The notes beneath the pieces are model-generated. The model made no database searches and was not told the origin of the DNA. It saw nothing but the letters and a program-made list of their open reading frames with translations. The position numbers and the translations under genes are program-made. A stretch of 64,000 nucleotides of DNA from Ampelocalamus luodianensis (lineage: Eukaryota > Streptophyta > Magnoliopsida > Poales > Poaceae). Shown piece after piece: positions 35,640 through 46,054 of the stretch. How positions within the stretch are numbered: position 1 is the stretch's first letter; each line of letters begins with the position of its first letter. Location of the stretch: positions 52,774,896-52,838,895 of the forward strand of contig CM070632.1 of assembly GCA_036346255.1 (NCBI GenBank), given 5' to 3'.

Positions 35640-36905
35640 GACAAAATTCCTCCTATAGGCAAAACAAAACACGATCTCCTTGAAACATATTAACATGAAC
35701 ACCTTGTGCACCGAACGTCTATAGGAATACTGGATGATACCAACTAAGTCTAGGCAAAGCTCACACTCAGTGGTAGGAACTAGTACTATCATCATATCAG
35801 CTGGATTATCATGAGTACTTATTTTGCTGACTTTAATATCATCTTGGGCAATGACACCTTGAATGTAATGATATCTGATGTCAATATGCTTCGTTCTTTC
35901 ATGAAACATCTGATCATTCATAAGGCAAATAGCGCTTTGAGTGTCGCTGAATATTGTTGTACAATATGTATTTCCACAAAGCATAGTAAACATACCTCTT
36001 AGCCAAACAGCTTCTTTGCAAGCTTCAGAAATAGCCTTATACTTGGCTTTTGTAGTGGACAAGGTAACAATAGCTTCCAGACCTGCTTTCTAAAAAATTG
36101 CACATCCTCCAACAGTGAACACATAACCAGTAAAAGATTTTCTCTTATCCAAATCTCTAGCAAAATCTGAGCCCACATAAGCAATGATCCCATCTTTAGT
36201 CTTCTCAAACTGTAAACAAGTATCAGATCTACCCCGCGAGTATAAAAAAAAACCATTGAACTGTCTTCTAATGCTCTTTGCGAGGATTAGCCATGTTTCT
36301 ACTAACAACACTCAATAATTGAGATAAATCGAGGCGAGAACGTACCATGTCATACATAAGTGAACCAACTGCACTGATATATGAAACTCTAGACATGTAC
36401 TCAACTTAATCATCTGACTGTGGACATAACGTTGAAGACAGTTTGTAATATGCAGCTAACGAAGTATTCACCCGTTTGTCCTTATGCATGTTGAAATGAC
36501 GAAGAACTTTATCAATATATGATTTTTTTTTACTTAGATATAATTTCCCAAACCATCTATCTCTGGTAATTTTCATACCAAGAATTTTCTTTGCTGCACC
36601 AAGATCCTTCATCTCAAATTCATTGCTCAATTGTGTCTTCAACTTTAAAATTTCTACCTTATATTTTGCAACAATCAATATGAGCAAATAAATAGTTGAG
36701 CCATTAATAGTCTTCAAATAAACAAAGCTATCATAATTGGATATTTTGAAATCCTAAGAGATAAAAAGGAGTGAAATCTCTTGTATCACTTTCTGAGTGA
36801 TTGCTTCAGACCATAAAGAGATTTGATCAACGTGGAAGCATAATTCCCCTTTCTTGGAAAGACAAAATCTTCTGGTGCTCCATGAACTCGAAGATAATAA
36901 TCGTG
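35640..36905 (-). pseudogene. Ty1/copia pol remnant (RT and RNase H)
   Basis: Minus-strand fragment of copia pol. Reverse transcriptase begins near 36900 with APEDFVFPRKG and KSLYGLKQS (36820-36800), continues through LKTQLSNEFEMKDLGAAK and LGMKITRDR to the KRVNTSLAAYYKL segment (36430). RNase H follows, with the SDTQSAICLMND and HERTKHIDIRYH motifs (35940-35830) and STHDNPADM near 35810. Several stops and frameshifts interrupt it; the catalytic YVDD region is degraded. Integrase, protease and gag are missing to the right, where unrelated LTR-like text starts. A dead fragment belonging with the LTR edge at 35622. Confidence 0.8.
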
Positions 36906-36957
36906 ATGTTTTTGCTTCCTCACCAATGGATGAGGAGAACTCCTACGATCTTGTCGA

Positions 36958-38040
36958 TGTGGCGCCCCGTGTCATTAACCTGGAGGGTAATCGCACTTAG
37001 ACATACAGATTACTATTCGTCTGCCCGATAGAACACCATTCTAATAAATAGTAAGCCTTACCAGAGTCTATGTAGAAGAACAATAAGATAAAAACTATAC
37101 TTTTTGTTACAACAATTAGCCACTCAAGGCTAAGGTTTTTATTACAAGTAGTATTTTACAATTGCAAAATAGGACTAAGTCCCCTCGCTTGCCTGCCCTG
37201 CTCCACCGATCATCTACTCATCCCATCCGCCGAATAAGGCGCCCATCTCGCCCTGGTCCCCGTAGTCAGCGTCCTCGCCGCTTGCGGTCTCATTGGTACC
37301 TGCGTGACCTTCGTCCCACGCGGGATAGTTCCTGGCCGGATTAGGATCTAACAAGGAGAATAATAGCAAGTTTGAGTACTAGTGTACTCAGCAAGCATTA
37401 GTAGCAAAAATACACTAGATGATTCATCTCTGTTTGTTATCACATTTTCAAAATCATCTCTTTTTTTGAAAATAAATAACCCATCAAGATTTAGGTGGCA
37501 AGTTTTAATTCATAAAAGACTACTTGTCAATTAGAGAGAAGATAGACCCCTGGCGGTTCCCGATGAATCCAATCCAAGAGACAGGCATGAATTCATAATT
37601 TTATTAAGCACTGCGCAGGCTTGTACCACTTTACCCATAATTATTCTGAGCTCCAAATGAGCCAGGTCCCTTGTATTTCCTTTGAGGCGGGTTCAAATTC
37701 AGAATACAGAATATTTTCTAGGTTACATGATTAAGTCTCCACCCATTACTTTCCGTCGGTGCTGACCCCGTCACCCACCGAGTTCCAGTAATATTGGTTG
37801 TGCTGGCTCTCCCTCCAGAGCCAACACTCCACCATGTGGTACTATAGCGCCTTGGGTACCTTATTCCCACCGAGTTCCAGTAATATAGGTACCTTATTGC
37901 TGCCTCGTGTAGGTACTCTCTCCTCCCCGGAGATAGCCACCCTCCCTCCTCCCTGTGCACACCGAGAAGAAAGGTAGGTGAGGTTCGGTCGCTCAACACT
38001 CAGCACAATCCAACCAAAGGTAGAAGACGAAGTAGAGAGG
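36958..38040 (-). repeat. Gypsy-type LTR fragment
   Basis: Begins TGTGGCGCCCCG and contains features reminiscent of gypsy LTRs (GAGTACTAGTGTACTCAGCAAG near 37373; a CTGCGCAGGCTTGTACCACTT region near 37612). An internal near-repeat of CCACCGAGTTCCAGTAATAT occurs at 37776 and 37868. The right edge and TSD were not found. Open frames are short and not credible. Confidence 0.4.
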
Positions 38041-38145
38041 AATGGATAAATTCAGTATCTACTGAATCTAGACGTCTCCATGTCCTTTTAAAGACACACA
38101 CAATTACTAGTTCCAGTAATAGTCGCCATCTATATCTATACTAAT

Positions 38146-39041
38146 TGGAGGCTCTCTTTGAAGCCCCTACGTAAATCCTAAAAATAATTAGACTAGAAAT
38201 TACCATATTAATCGAAAAGGCTAGAAATTCTCGTGTTATTCTAAAAGCATCTCAAACCATCCATTGGTTTGCTATGGTATAATTCACGCATTGGATTATG
38301 TACAAAAGAAGGAAAAGAGAGTTTGATTTGAGTCCAGATATATGCACATGGCATTAAGATAGGTACCATCCATGTCCGGTAGCAACTAGGAATTCGCGCC
38401 ACCATGGAGCCGACCACTGTCCCCGAGCCGCCACCGCAGCCCGAGCCCGAGCTCCGCCCCGCCGGCCCAAGATAGAAATTCACGCCACCGGTTCGAGCTC
38501 AGCACACCATCGTTGGATCCTGGGATCCCGAGCCGCGCTGCGGCCAAATCGGATCAACCGAGAAAGCTGGTTTGCCAGACGTGGAGATGAGAGATATATG
38601 ACAAAAATTATGGGGGTCACCAATGTTGGAGCAATGGGGAGATACGACAGCAAGGATGGGAATCGCCGGGATGACGGGGTCACTGCTATGTTCACTCGTG
38701 GTGCCCCAAACGCCGACCCTAGTCGCCACGCCTGCTTGTTGGTCCGCACACCGGTGGCCACACCCCCACACGCCCGCCTTTGTCGCCATGCACGCACACT
38801 AGAAACCTAATAGGAGATGGCAGAGAGATCGAGAGAATTGGTGGTGTTTGCAAGTGGGGATCGAGTCGGGGCCAGGAGGAGCGAGCGCTTTAGGATGCGC
38901 GCGACAGCGACTAGATCGAATAGACATTTGCTATGCAGTTGTTTTGGAGAAGAACGCTATAGCATTTTGTAGTATTTATGTGCTATATATCATATGGGTT
39001 TGTCTATTCACCCGTTGCAAAATGCAAATTGCTAAATGTTA
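38146..39041 (+). mobile_element. Possible Helitron (low confidence)
   Basis: Starts with TCTATACTAATTGGAGG, similar to 5' ends of plant Helitrons (TC start, no TSD expected), and ends in a region with ACCCGTTGCAA and a nearby CTAA/GTTAG text recalling degenerate 3' ends. The hairpin near the 3' end is poor. The segment 38397-38996 recurs at 55160-55738, so at least that part is a dispersed repeat. Confidence 0.3.
38397..38996 (+). repeat. Dispersed ~600 bp repeat, copy A
   Basis: Shares text with 55160-55738 from CCACCATGGAGCCGA through TATTTATGTGCTATATAT. Divergence is moderate, mostly transitions and small indels. It holds open frames on both strands that are not conserved between copies, so I see no gene. 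Confidence 0.8.
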
Positions 39042-39500
39042 GTCGCTTCTCTTATCCATTGGATCTGGACCAACCATCCTTCTATCTCCCCTCAATACCT
39101 ATATAAACTCAATCCTAATCCTAACCCTACCTACTCCACCCCAGCCGTCGCCTCCCCCACCACCATCCCCGCACCTCCTCCTCTTCTACCCCGCCTCCCC
39201 TCCCGCTACCTCCTCTTTCTTCCTCCTCTCTAGCTGTCTGAAGAGATGCCCCTGCGCTGCCCTCTTCCTTGTCTCGACAGCTACTGTTGCCAGATTGGCC
39301 ACGGCCTCCCACAGCTTCCTAAACCCTCCTCTTCCGCCCTGCCTCCCCCTCACACTATCACCAGTTTCTTCCTCTTCTTTGGCGATATGCCCCTGTGCCG
39401 CCCTATTCCTCGTCTTCGGCGGGTACCACCGTCGGATTGAACACTGCCTCCTAACCGCTTCAGTTCTCATCGTCCTCGCAGATCTCTAAGCCCAGACGTT
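39042..39500 (+). promoter_or_regulatory. Promoter-like segment with telo-box and CT-rich leader
   Basis: A TATA-type CCTATATAAACTC (39100-39112) is followed by repeats of CCTAATCC and CTAACCCTAC, a telo-box-like motif seen near the start of many plant housekeeping genes, and then a CT-rich leader. Two short open frames beginning ATGCCCCTG (39246 and 39388) are imperfect repeats of each other. It could be the captured or decayed 5' end of a host gene; no protein family recognised. Confidence 0.3.
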
Positions 39501-39825
39501 ATTGGTGAACCCAAACTCTAAATGGGTGAACCCAAGCCCTAATCTGTCGGCCGCCGCCGCCACCGTATGCTTTCGCTAGAGAGGATGACGACGCCGTCAA
39601 TGATAGCACAAATTGCGAGGAGATCTAGCGGTGAGGAAAGGTGACTGGAATTTTCTTAATTTTCATGCAACTGATAGATAGCAATTCCGATATCATATAT
39701 GTGTGGTGTTGCTTTGACTAGTTGTAAATGCATAACTGCATGCATGTTCGTTCACAAGTGACGTTTGCTTCTGCGGTAGAGAGCTTGGGTGAAGGTTTGA
39801 ACACCATATATGTACTCGTCCTGGC
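39501..39825. other. No gene seen
   Basis: Mixed sequence between the promoter-like segment and the tandem repeat. No feature recognised. Confidence 0.3.
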
Positions 39826-39955
39826 TACGAAACCAAACAATGGGCATAGGATACCCCTTCTCCTTTGGGGACACAAATGGAAGACCTAAGTACGAAACCA
39901 AACAATGGCCATAGGATACCCCTTCTCCTTTGGGGACACAAATGGAAGACCTAAG
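39826..39955. repeat. 65 bp tandem duplication
   Basis: Two adjacent 65 bp units (39826-39890 and 39891-39955) that differ at one position, GGGCAT against GGCCAT. A third partial unit (TACGAAACCAAACAA) follows at 39956. Confidence 0.9.
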
Positions 39956-40138
39956 TACGAAACCAAACAATTTTTTGTCTTGTTTATATTATTTCTACAA
40001 GGAATTTTGTCTTGTTATTTGACAGTGAGGTATGCAATATTGACAACTCTTATTTTACTTAATTTACATATGATCCAGGAGAGTGTGGTGAGTATTCGTT
40101 TTCAGTGACTGAGTTTGGACAAGGACATTAAGTCGGAT

Positions 40139-40141
<3 letters not shown>

Positions 40142-40193
<52 letters not shown>

Positions 40194-40195
40194 TT
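40142..40195. repeat. AT microsatellite
   Basis: About 39 bases of alternating AT followed by three TTTATA-type units. Simple repeat, no gene. Confidence 0.95.
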
Positions 40196-40429
40196 AAAAA
40201 ACTCAATGTTGCCAAAGCAGTACTGGGAGAAAATTCATTTAATTATAAGCACAGTTATAAGTTTGCATTGTACTGTGGTTTCCTTGGTGCCGGCCAGTCC
40301 GTTCCAAGAAAAACGGAATTTAATTAATGGCGCCGGCTGCAACTAATTAAGTTTCGTGAGCGGTCAGTACACGTATGTATGCGCATACAGACAAGAAAGA
40401 TTAGACACTGCATTATTACTGTCTTGAGC

Positions 40430-40437
40430 TATAAAAT
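40430..40437 (+). promoter_or_regulatory. TATA box of the P450 gene
   Basis: TATAAAAT lies about 120 bp before the P450 start codon, in a typical position for a core promoter with a leader of some 90 bases. Confidence 0.55.
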
Positions 40438-40556
40438 TGAGGGACGCAAGCAGGGAACCCAACAAGGCGATAATTGATTTAACGAAACCACCTAGCTAGC
40501 GAGCTAGCTAGTTAATTCGTTCAACAGATTGATAGAGCAAGCAAAGGCAGCTAGCC

Positions 40557-43126
40557 ATGGCTCAAGTCATAGTGCTGCACCATGACGACGACGGTGGCCT
40601 CCAAGGGAGCCAAGCAGCAGCGTCCTCAGTGTATTCTCTCCTGCTTATGGTACTATGCCCTCTAATTCTCCTCCTACTCATGAGTGCCATACTACGCTTT
40701 TCGACGACCACCACCAGCACGAGCAGATCAGCAGGCAAGCTGCTCAACAAGCTCCCTTCGCCTCCATGGAAGCTCCCCGTGATCGGTCACCTTCATCACC
40801 TCGTCGGCTCCCTCCCCCACGTCTCCCTTCGCGACCTCGCCCGGAAACACGGCCATGACGGCCTCATGCTCCTCCACCTCGGCGCCGTGCCGACCCTCAT
40901 CGTGTCGTCCCCTCGCGCGGCGCAGGCCGTCCTGCGCACACACGACCACGTGTTCGCGTCCCGCACCTACTCCGCCGTCACCGATATCCTCTTCTACGGC
41001 TCATCGGACGTCGCCTTCTCCCCCTACGGCGAGTACTGGCGCCAGGTCAAAAAGATCGCCACCACACACCTGCTCACCGTCAAGAAGGTCCGATCCTACC
41101 GCCGAGCCCGTCAGCTAGAGGTAATTAATATTCACTGTGTATGTCCATGCATCTCAATGTCGATCACTAGCTACTGTAATTAACATGACACACACAAACA
41201 GACACATATGAAAATGGTATGGTGCTCCTCGGAGTATGTACTCCCACTTCTCATATACTACTTAAATCATATAATAATCAGAGTTTTGATAACCGGTTCT
41301 TTTTTTTTTACTGGGGTCAACGATAGAACCGATTACCCCGATTTTTGGATGATTTTGGACGAAAATTTCAAACCAAAATTTGAAAGTTTAAAAAAATTGG
41401 CCAAAAAATGGTTTAAAACATTGGACAGGCAGCGGCCGAAAAATTGGTGACAACAAAAATGCAAAGAACAACTTCATCAACAAAATTCATGACCGGTCTG
41501 AGACTGACCAATAAAACTCATGCTGATAGACTTTATCAACAAAATCCACTCATTAACACAAATTGCTAGTAAATAACAAACTTCATCAACAAAGTTATGA
41601 GTTCTGACAGACACATGATAAATGCCTAGATGCAGAGACAAGTTCATGAACTATAAATCAGCATCACCCAAAATTCCATACCTCCGGTCCTGAAGTTGAT
41701 GTCGTTCCTCCCATAGCGCCGCCCGCGCCGTTAATGCGCTCCATGCTCTGTTCTCTTCCCCACCGCATTAACCACCACTCCGCATTTAAACCCGGTTGGA
41801 TTTTTTTACCGGAGGGGACGGTAGAACCGATTTTTTCCGAAAATCGGCTGGTTTTTTTTTAACTATGATGATGATACCTCTTTATTAATGGGCATGCAGG
41901 TGCGGTTGGTCATGGCCAAGATCGGTGAGGCGGCAGCCGCGAGCACGGCGGTGGACCTGAGCGAGCTGCTCAACTCGTTCAGCAACGACATCGTGTGCCA
42001 CGCCGTGTCGGGCAACTTCTCTAGGGACGAAGGTCGGAACAAGCTGTTCCGGGAGTTGGTGGAGGCGAACTCGAAGCTCATCGGCGGGTTCAACCTGGAG
42101 GACTACTTCCCCAGCTTGGGGAGGATGGACGTGGTGAGGAGGGTGGTGTGCGCCAAGGCCGAGAAGGTGAAGAAGAGATGGGATGAGCTGCTCGACAGGC
42201 TCATCGACGACCACGCCACCAAGCCATCATCGGCGGCGGTGCTACAGAAACACCTCCACGACGATGAAGAGAGTGACTTCATCGATGTGTTGCTCTCTGT
42301 TCAACAAGAGTACAGCCTCACCAGAGACAATATTAAAGCACAACTGGTGGTATACATCTATATTTCTTTTTTCTGAACAACTAATGTATATAACGTATGA
42401 CACTGATTGATCCATGCATGCATATACCAGCTGCTGATACTATATATTGGTCCTCCGATCCTCAGATATATATTAATATATGTACGCATGCATGTACAGG
42501 TCATGTTCGAAGCTGGCACGGACACATCATTCATAGTGCTGGAATACGCCATGGTTGAGCTCATGCAGAAACCCCAGCTGATGGCCAAGCTACAAGCCGA
42601 AGTAAGGGGAAGCGTGCCCAAGGGAAAAGAAATAATTACTGAAGACGACCTGATGATCAGTGGCATGGCCTACCTGAAGGCCGTCATCAAAGAGACGCTC
42701 CGGCTCCACCCCCCGGCGCCGCTCCTCGTGCCCCACCTCTCCATGGCTGACTGCGATGTCTTGGGCTACACCGTGCCCTCTGGGACACGTGTCATCGTCA
42801 ACGGGTGGGCCCTAGGGAGGGATGCTAGCTGCTGGGAGAGCGCGGAGGAGTTCGCGCCTGAGCGGTTCATGGAAGGGGGTAGCAGCGCAGCAGTCGACTA
42901 CAAGGGGAACGATTTCCATTTCCTGCCATTCGGGACCGGGCGAAGGATATGCCCAGGCATAAACTTTGCGATCGCCACCATCGAGATCATGCTGGCGAAC
43001 CTCATGTACCACTTCGACTGGGAACTGCCGGAAGCCGGGTCGGTGATCGACAATGCGGAGGCATTCGGGCTGACGGTGCACCGGAAGGAGAAGCTCCTCC
43101 TTGTCCCAGTACTACCACAAGCTTAA
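40557..43126 (+). CDS. Cytochrome P450, CYP71 family (three exons)
   Basis: Probable microsomal P450 mono-oxygenase. Exons 40557-41120, 41900-42349 and 42500-43126 join in phase 0 with GT-AG introns and give 546 residues. Visible in order: a hydrophobic N-terminal membrane anchor (about 25-47), a proline-rich hinge (LPSPPWKLP, 66-74), a C-helix WRQVK (161-165), an I-helix oxygen-activation motif AGTDTS (343-348), the ExxR pair E403 and R406, PERF (458-461) and the heme loop FGTGRRICPG with ligand Cys489. All key residues are present and no frame is broken. The start ATG lies in a CCATGG context. Length and motifs fit the plant CYP71 clan. The style (RDLARKHG, KGKEIITEDD) suggests the CYP71C-like grass group, some of whose members act in benzoxazinoid synthesis, but substrate cannot be read from sequence. 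No other pathway gene is nearby. Confidence 0.93.
41279..41867. mobile_element. Probable hAT-type MITE in P450 intron 1
   Basis: Ends CAGAGTTTTGATAACCGG on the left and, reverse-complemented, CATAGTTAAAAAAAAAACC on the right, an imperfect inverted repeat. The flanking 8-mers are ATAATAAT and ATGATGAT, equal at six of eight positions, which fits a decayed 8 bp TSD. Near each end there is a related AT-rich segment carrying AGAACCGATT. It makes up most of the 779 bp intron. Confidence 0.5.
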
Positions 43127-43246
43127 TCGACCAGTCTCGTGCTAGCTGCTTGTTTAATTATCTACTTGTCATATTCGTAGCTAGTATTATATGCATGAAC
43201 GGTGCACTGTCTCACTTGTTGTAAGCATAAAATATATGTAGTTTTG

Positions 43247-43252
43247 AATAAA
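43247..43252 (+). terminator. Poly(A) signal of the P450 gene
   Basis: AATAAA 121 bases after the stop codon, preceded by T/G-rich text. Suitable near-upstream element for 3' end formation. Confidence 0.5.
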
Positions 43253-43709
43253 AACACTACATCAGATGACCATCCGTGCATGATTTGCCACATGTCCAGA
43301 AGCTAGCAGTGATGATACCATCTTAAAAAAAACATAATATAAATTATAAATTTAGAAAACCAATATACATAAGGTAACTATCCCTACAAATGAAAGTTTT
43401 TTTATATAATTTGCATCTAATCAATAAGGTACATAGAATCTTATAACAAACCACAAACACAGATAATCTAATTATCTATAAAAGATCCTCCAAATATCTT
43501 ATACATACATGTGTGTATATATTTATCCATAAAAGATCTGACCAACTTAAGAGGAGGTAAATGGCACTTACTACCACCACCGAGTGCTTCTTTTATAATA
43601 GTAAAAAATGCCAAAAGAGACACGCATAATTCAGATAATGCATGTTATTGCACATTAATTACAAATCAATTATGAAAGTTGCCAAGACCTTAACGCGTGT
43701 GCGGGATGC
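43253..43709. other. Intergenic, no gene seen
   Basis: AT-rich DNA downstream of the P450. No coding frame or transposon terminus recognised. Confidence 0.4.
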
Positions 43710-43712
43710 TTA

Positions 43713-43988
43713 GGCTGCTCCCAATGGGTAGTATTTTAGTCCAATTTCTTAGTGCATGAGGAGTGTTAGGATACCATCTTCCCAATGCATGGTTTCTTAT
43801 AGTGTAGTATCTTAAGCTATTTCATTTAATTACATGTATGAGGCTGTTTTGCGTTGGATTTCGAGCTGAACCATTATCTAAATTAGATATTAGAATACCT
43901 TCTCTCTTCATTAACTATGATGTCACATCATTATTTTGTCTACATGGCAGGCTAAGATACCAGCCAAGGTGGAGCATTGGGAGCAGCC
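43713..43988. mobile_element. Tourist-like MITE 1
   Basis: A 276 bp element with inverted ends GGCTGCTCCCAATG and CATTGGGAGCAGCC, flanked by TTA at 43710-43712 and 43989-43991. TTA/TAA target duplications are typical of PIF/Harbinger-derived Tourist elements. No coding capacity. Confidence 0.9.
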
Positions 43989-43991
43989 TTA

Positions 43992-44299
43992 GGGCATCTC
44001 TAATAGTGTATTTATTGTCGTCTCTTGGCTATGCCATGTCAACAAAATCCTAAATGGAGGAAAGAGGGGGAGGAGAGAGAGAGAGCACATGTCGTCTCTT
44101 CATGAAGAGATTGTCGTGCACACGAAACAATACATGATGTATTAATCTACTCTTGTTGACATGTATGCCCGTTTCAAAGAAAAATTATAAAATATAAATA
44201 TTGGAGAGTATGCTATAGACTATCTATTAGAGATGTTGTCTCTAAAAATAATATAACATATGTTAGAGACAAATTTATCTCTAACTATTGGAGATGCTC
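43992..44299. mobile_element. Tourist-like MITE 2
   Basis: A 308 bp element with ends GGGCATCTCTAATAGT and (reverse complement of the right end) GAGCATCTCCAATAGT, flanked by TTA at 43989-43991 and 44300-44302. It shares its left TTA with MITE 1. Different family from MITE 1 by its termini. Confidence 0.85.
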
Positions 44300-44525
44300 T
44301 TAGGCCAATTAAAAGACCAACAATAGTGGGTCAAAACACGTATCAATTAACAACCTATGCACGGTTCATTGAAACATATATATGCCTTGAAAGAAATGTT
44401 GCCGTGACGTGTTACCGAAAGTTCTCGAGAAAAGATTGCAATTGACAGGAAAATTAATAATTCGAAGTAGTACATTTTATTTTGCTAATTAATTTGCTTG
44501 TTGCAATCCTAACTCTTTTAATAAT

Positions 44526-44700
44526 GGAAAAAGTCCATTCTACCCCCTCAAGTATCGACATGCAGACACCTAACCCCCTGTATTAAAAAATCGGCCCTTT
44601 AACACCCCCAACTTGCAAAACCAGACAACCTACCGCCTGAGGCTGTTTCGTATGGTGGTTTTGCGCATGTGGCGTCCAGTCGGCCCGATTTCGCCACGTA
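44526..44700 (+). repeat. Left TIR of the MULE
   Basis: About 175 bp, inverted relative to 54602-54776. Long TIRs of this kind are typical of Mutator-like elements. Similarity fades after the CGCC text near 44695. Confidence 0.85.
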
Positions 44701-44756
44701 GACTAATATGTGGGCTAGGTGAGCTGGCAGTCCTCCCCTCCACCTTATCCTCAACT

Positions 44757-46049
44757 CAGCACCAACTACCAGTTCCCCTTCTCCCTCCCCGACGCCGCCT
44801 CCCCATCCCACCCGGGCGCCACCTCGCCATCTCGCCCGATGCCGCCTCTGCCGCCGCACGTCTCCTCCTTCGTCCACCACCATTCCCAGTCCCCCTACCG
44901 CGACCAGAAGCTCGCCGCCGCCATCACCTCCATCGCCGCCCGCCTCGGCCTCTCGCCCACCCGCGTGGCCAACTCCGCCACCCTGGGCACCGCCTTCCTT
45001 CGATAACATCTACAACATCGCGTTCGGCATCGAGAGGTCGAAGCTTCACCTTCTTTGCGGCGCTCGATGCTTGGTCTGGGGCGGCGCAAGCAGGACTGGC
45101 AGTGGCGAGAGGCATGGCGGCGAGGGGGAGAAATTGGGTGAAATTTGGAGCTTTCAACTTCAAGCACAAATCGGAGCTTTTTACCTGTGATTTCACTTTC
45201 AACTCGAAAATTTTGCTTTCAATTGGGTGAAATCACAACTTCAAGCACAAATTTCGCATTTGTGTCCACCACAGATTGACATTCTCTTCTCGATCAGTGT
45301 CCCTCGTCGGTGTCGCCTATACAGCTCGGCAAGGTGAGCTCCATGGCGTACGGGAGAGGAAGGCGAAGGCGGAGGCGAAGGAACCGCGGCGCGATGGTGA
45401 CGAGACGAGGGACCGTGGCACGGGAGGCGGCGGGGGATGAAGGCGGAGACGAGGGGCGAGCGGTGCCGCCACAGGCTTGCCCGCGCTTCCCCCGCACTTG
45501 GCCCGGCCTCACTTCACCGCTCTCGGCGCTGTCTCCATCCCGTGGCTCTCCACCTCCCCTCCCCAGGCGCCGCCTCCCCCATGGCGCCGCCGCTGCTACC
45601 CGATGCCATGCGAGGACCAGTTTCAAGTCTCGCCTGCATACTCCGCGAGACAAGGCGGCAAGCTCGCGCGTGAAGAGGACGTCATGCGCGGCGATGCGGA
45701 TGGAGGCAGTGTCCCGGGCGTGGGCTGCGCGGCAGGCCTAGGCGTCGCAGCGGTCCTCCTTGGCGTGCGTGAAGAGCACTGGCGACGAAGGGTACTCGAT
45801 CCGGTGTGAATCGAGCGGATCCGGCGTGGATCGAGGTTGGCGGCGACTGAGAAGGCGACGAGGAGGGCTCCGATGGCTTGGATACAAGGTCGGCAGCGGC
45901 GGATCCCACCGGATCTGGCCGCGAAGGCGGCGGCGCGAGCGCCGTGGAGCGGCGCACACATGGGGACGAGCCGGAGCACGGGCAAGCCAGGCCCAAGCGG
46001 CGCAGGCCGAACCACGGGCATGGGCGCGAGGGAGCTGGCCGGGGGCGGC
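44757..46049 (+). pseudogene. GC-rich captured gene fragments in the MULE
   Basis: The interior of the Pack-MULE candidate. At 44757-45010 one plus frame starts MSWQSSPPPYPQL and ends YRDQKLAAAI...GLSPTRVANSATLGTAF; another long plus frame overlaps it. A second GC-rich segment follows from about 45310 to 46049. The strong codon-like third-position GC resembles rice 5' exons, but I do not recognise the parent gene or genes. No frame runs through. Transcription could start in the TIR, as in other Pack-MULEs; nothing here proves it. Confidence 0.4.
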
Positions 46050-46054
46050 ACCGA

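Noticed and set aside
40142..40195. AT run as a regulatory element
   Set aside because: Simple microsatellite; nothing beyond length polymorphism can be inferred.
41208..41450. Open frame in P450 intron 1 as an extra exon
   Set aside because: It lies largely in the probable hAT insertion and would break the P450 alignment. The GT-AG exon pairs used here restore the full family sequence without it.
42407..42499. Upstream in-frame extension of P450 exon 3
   Set aside because: The open frame continues left by chance. A CAG acceptor at 42497-42499 gives the correct spacing to the I-helix motif.
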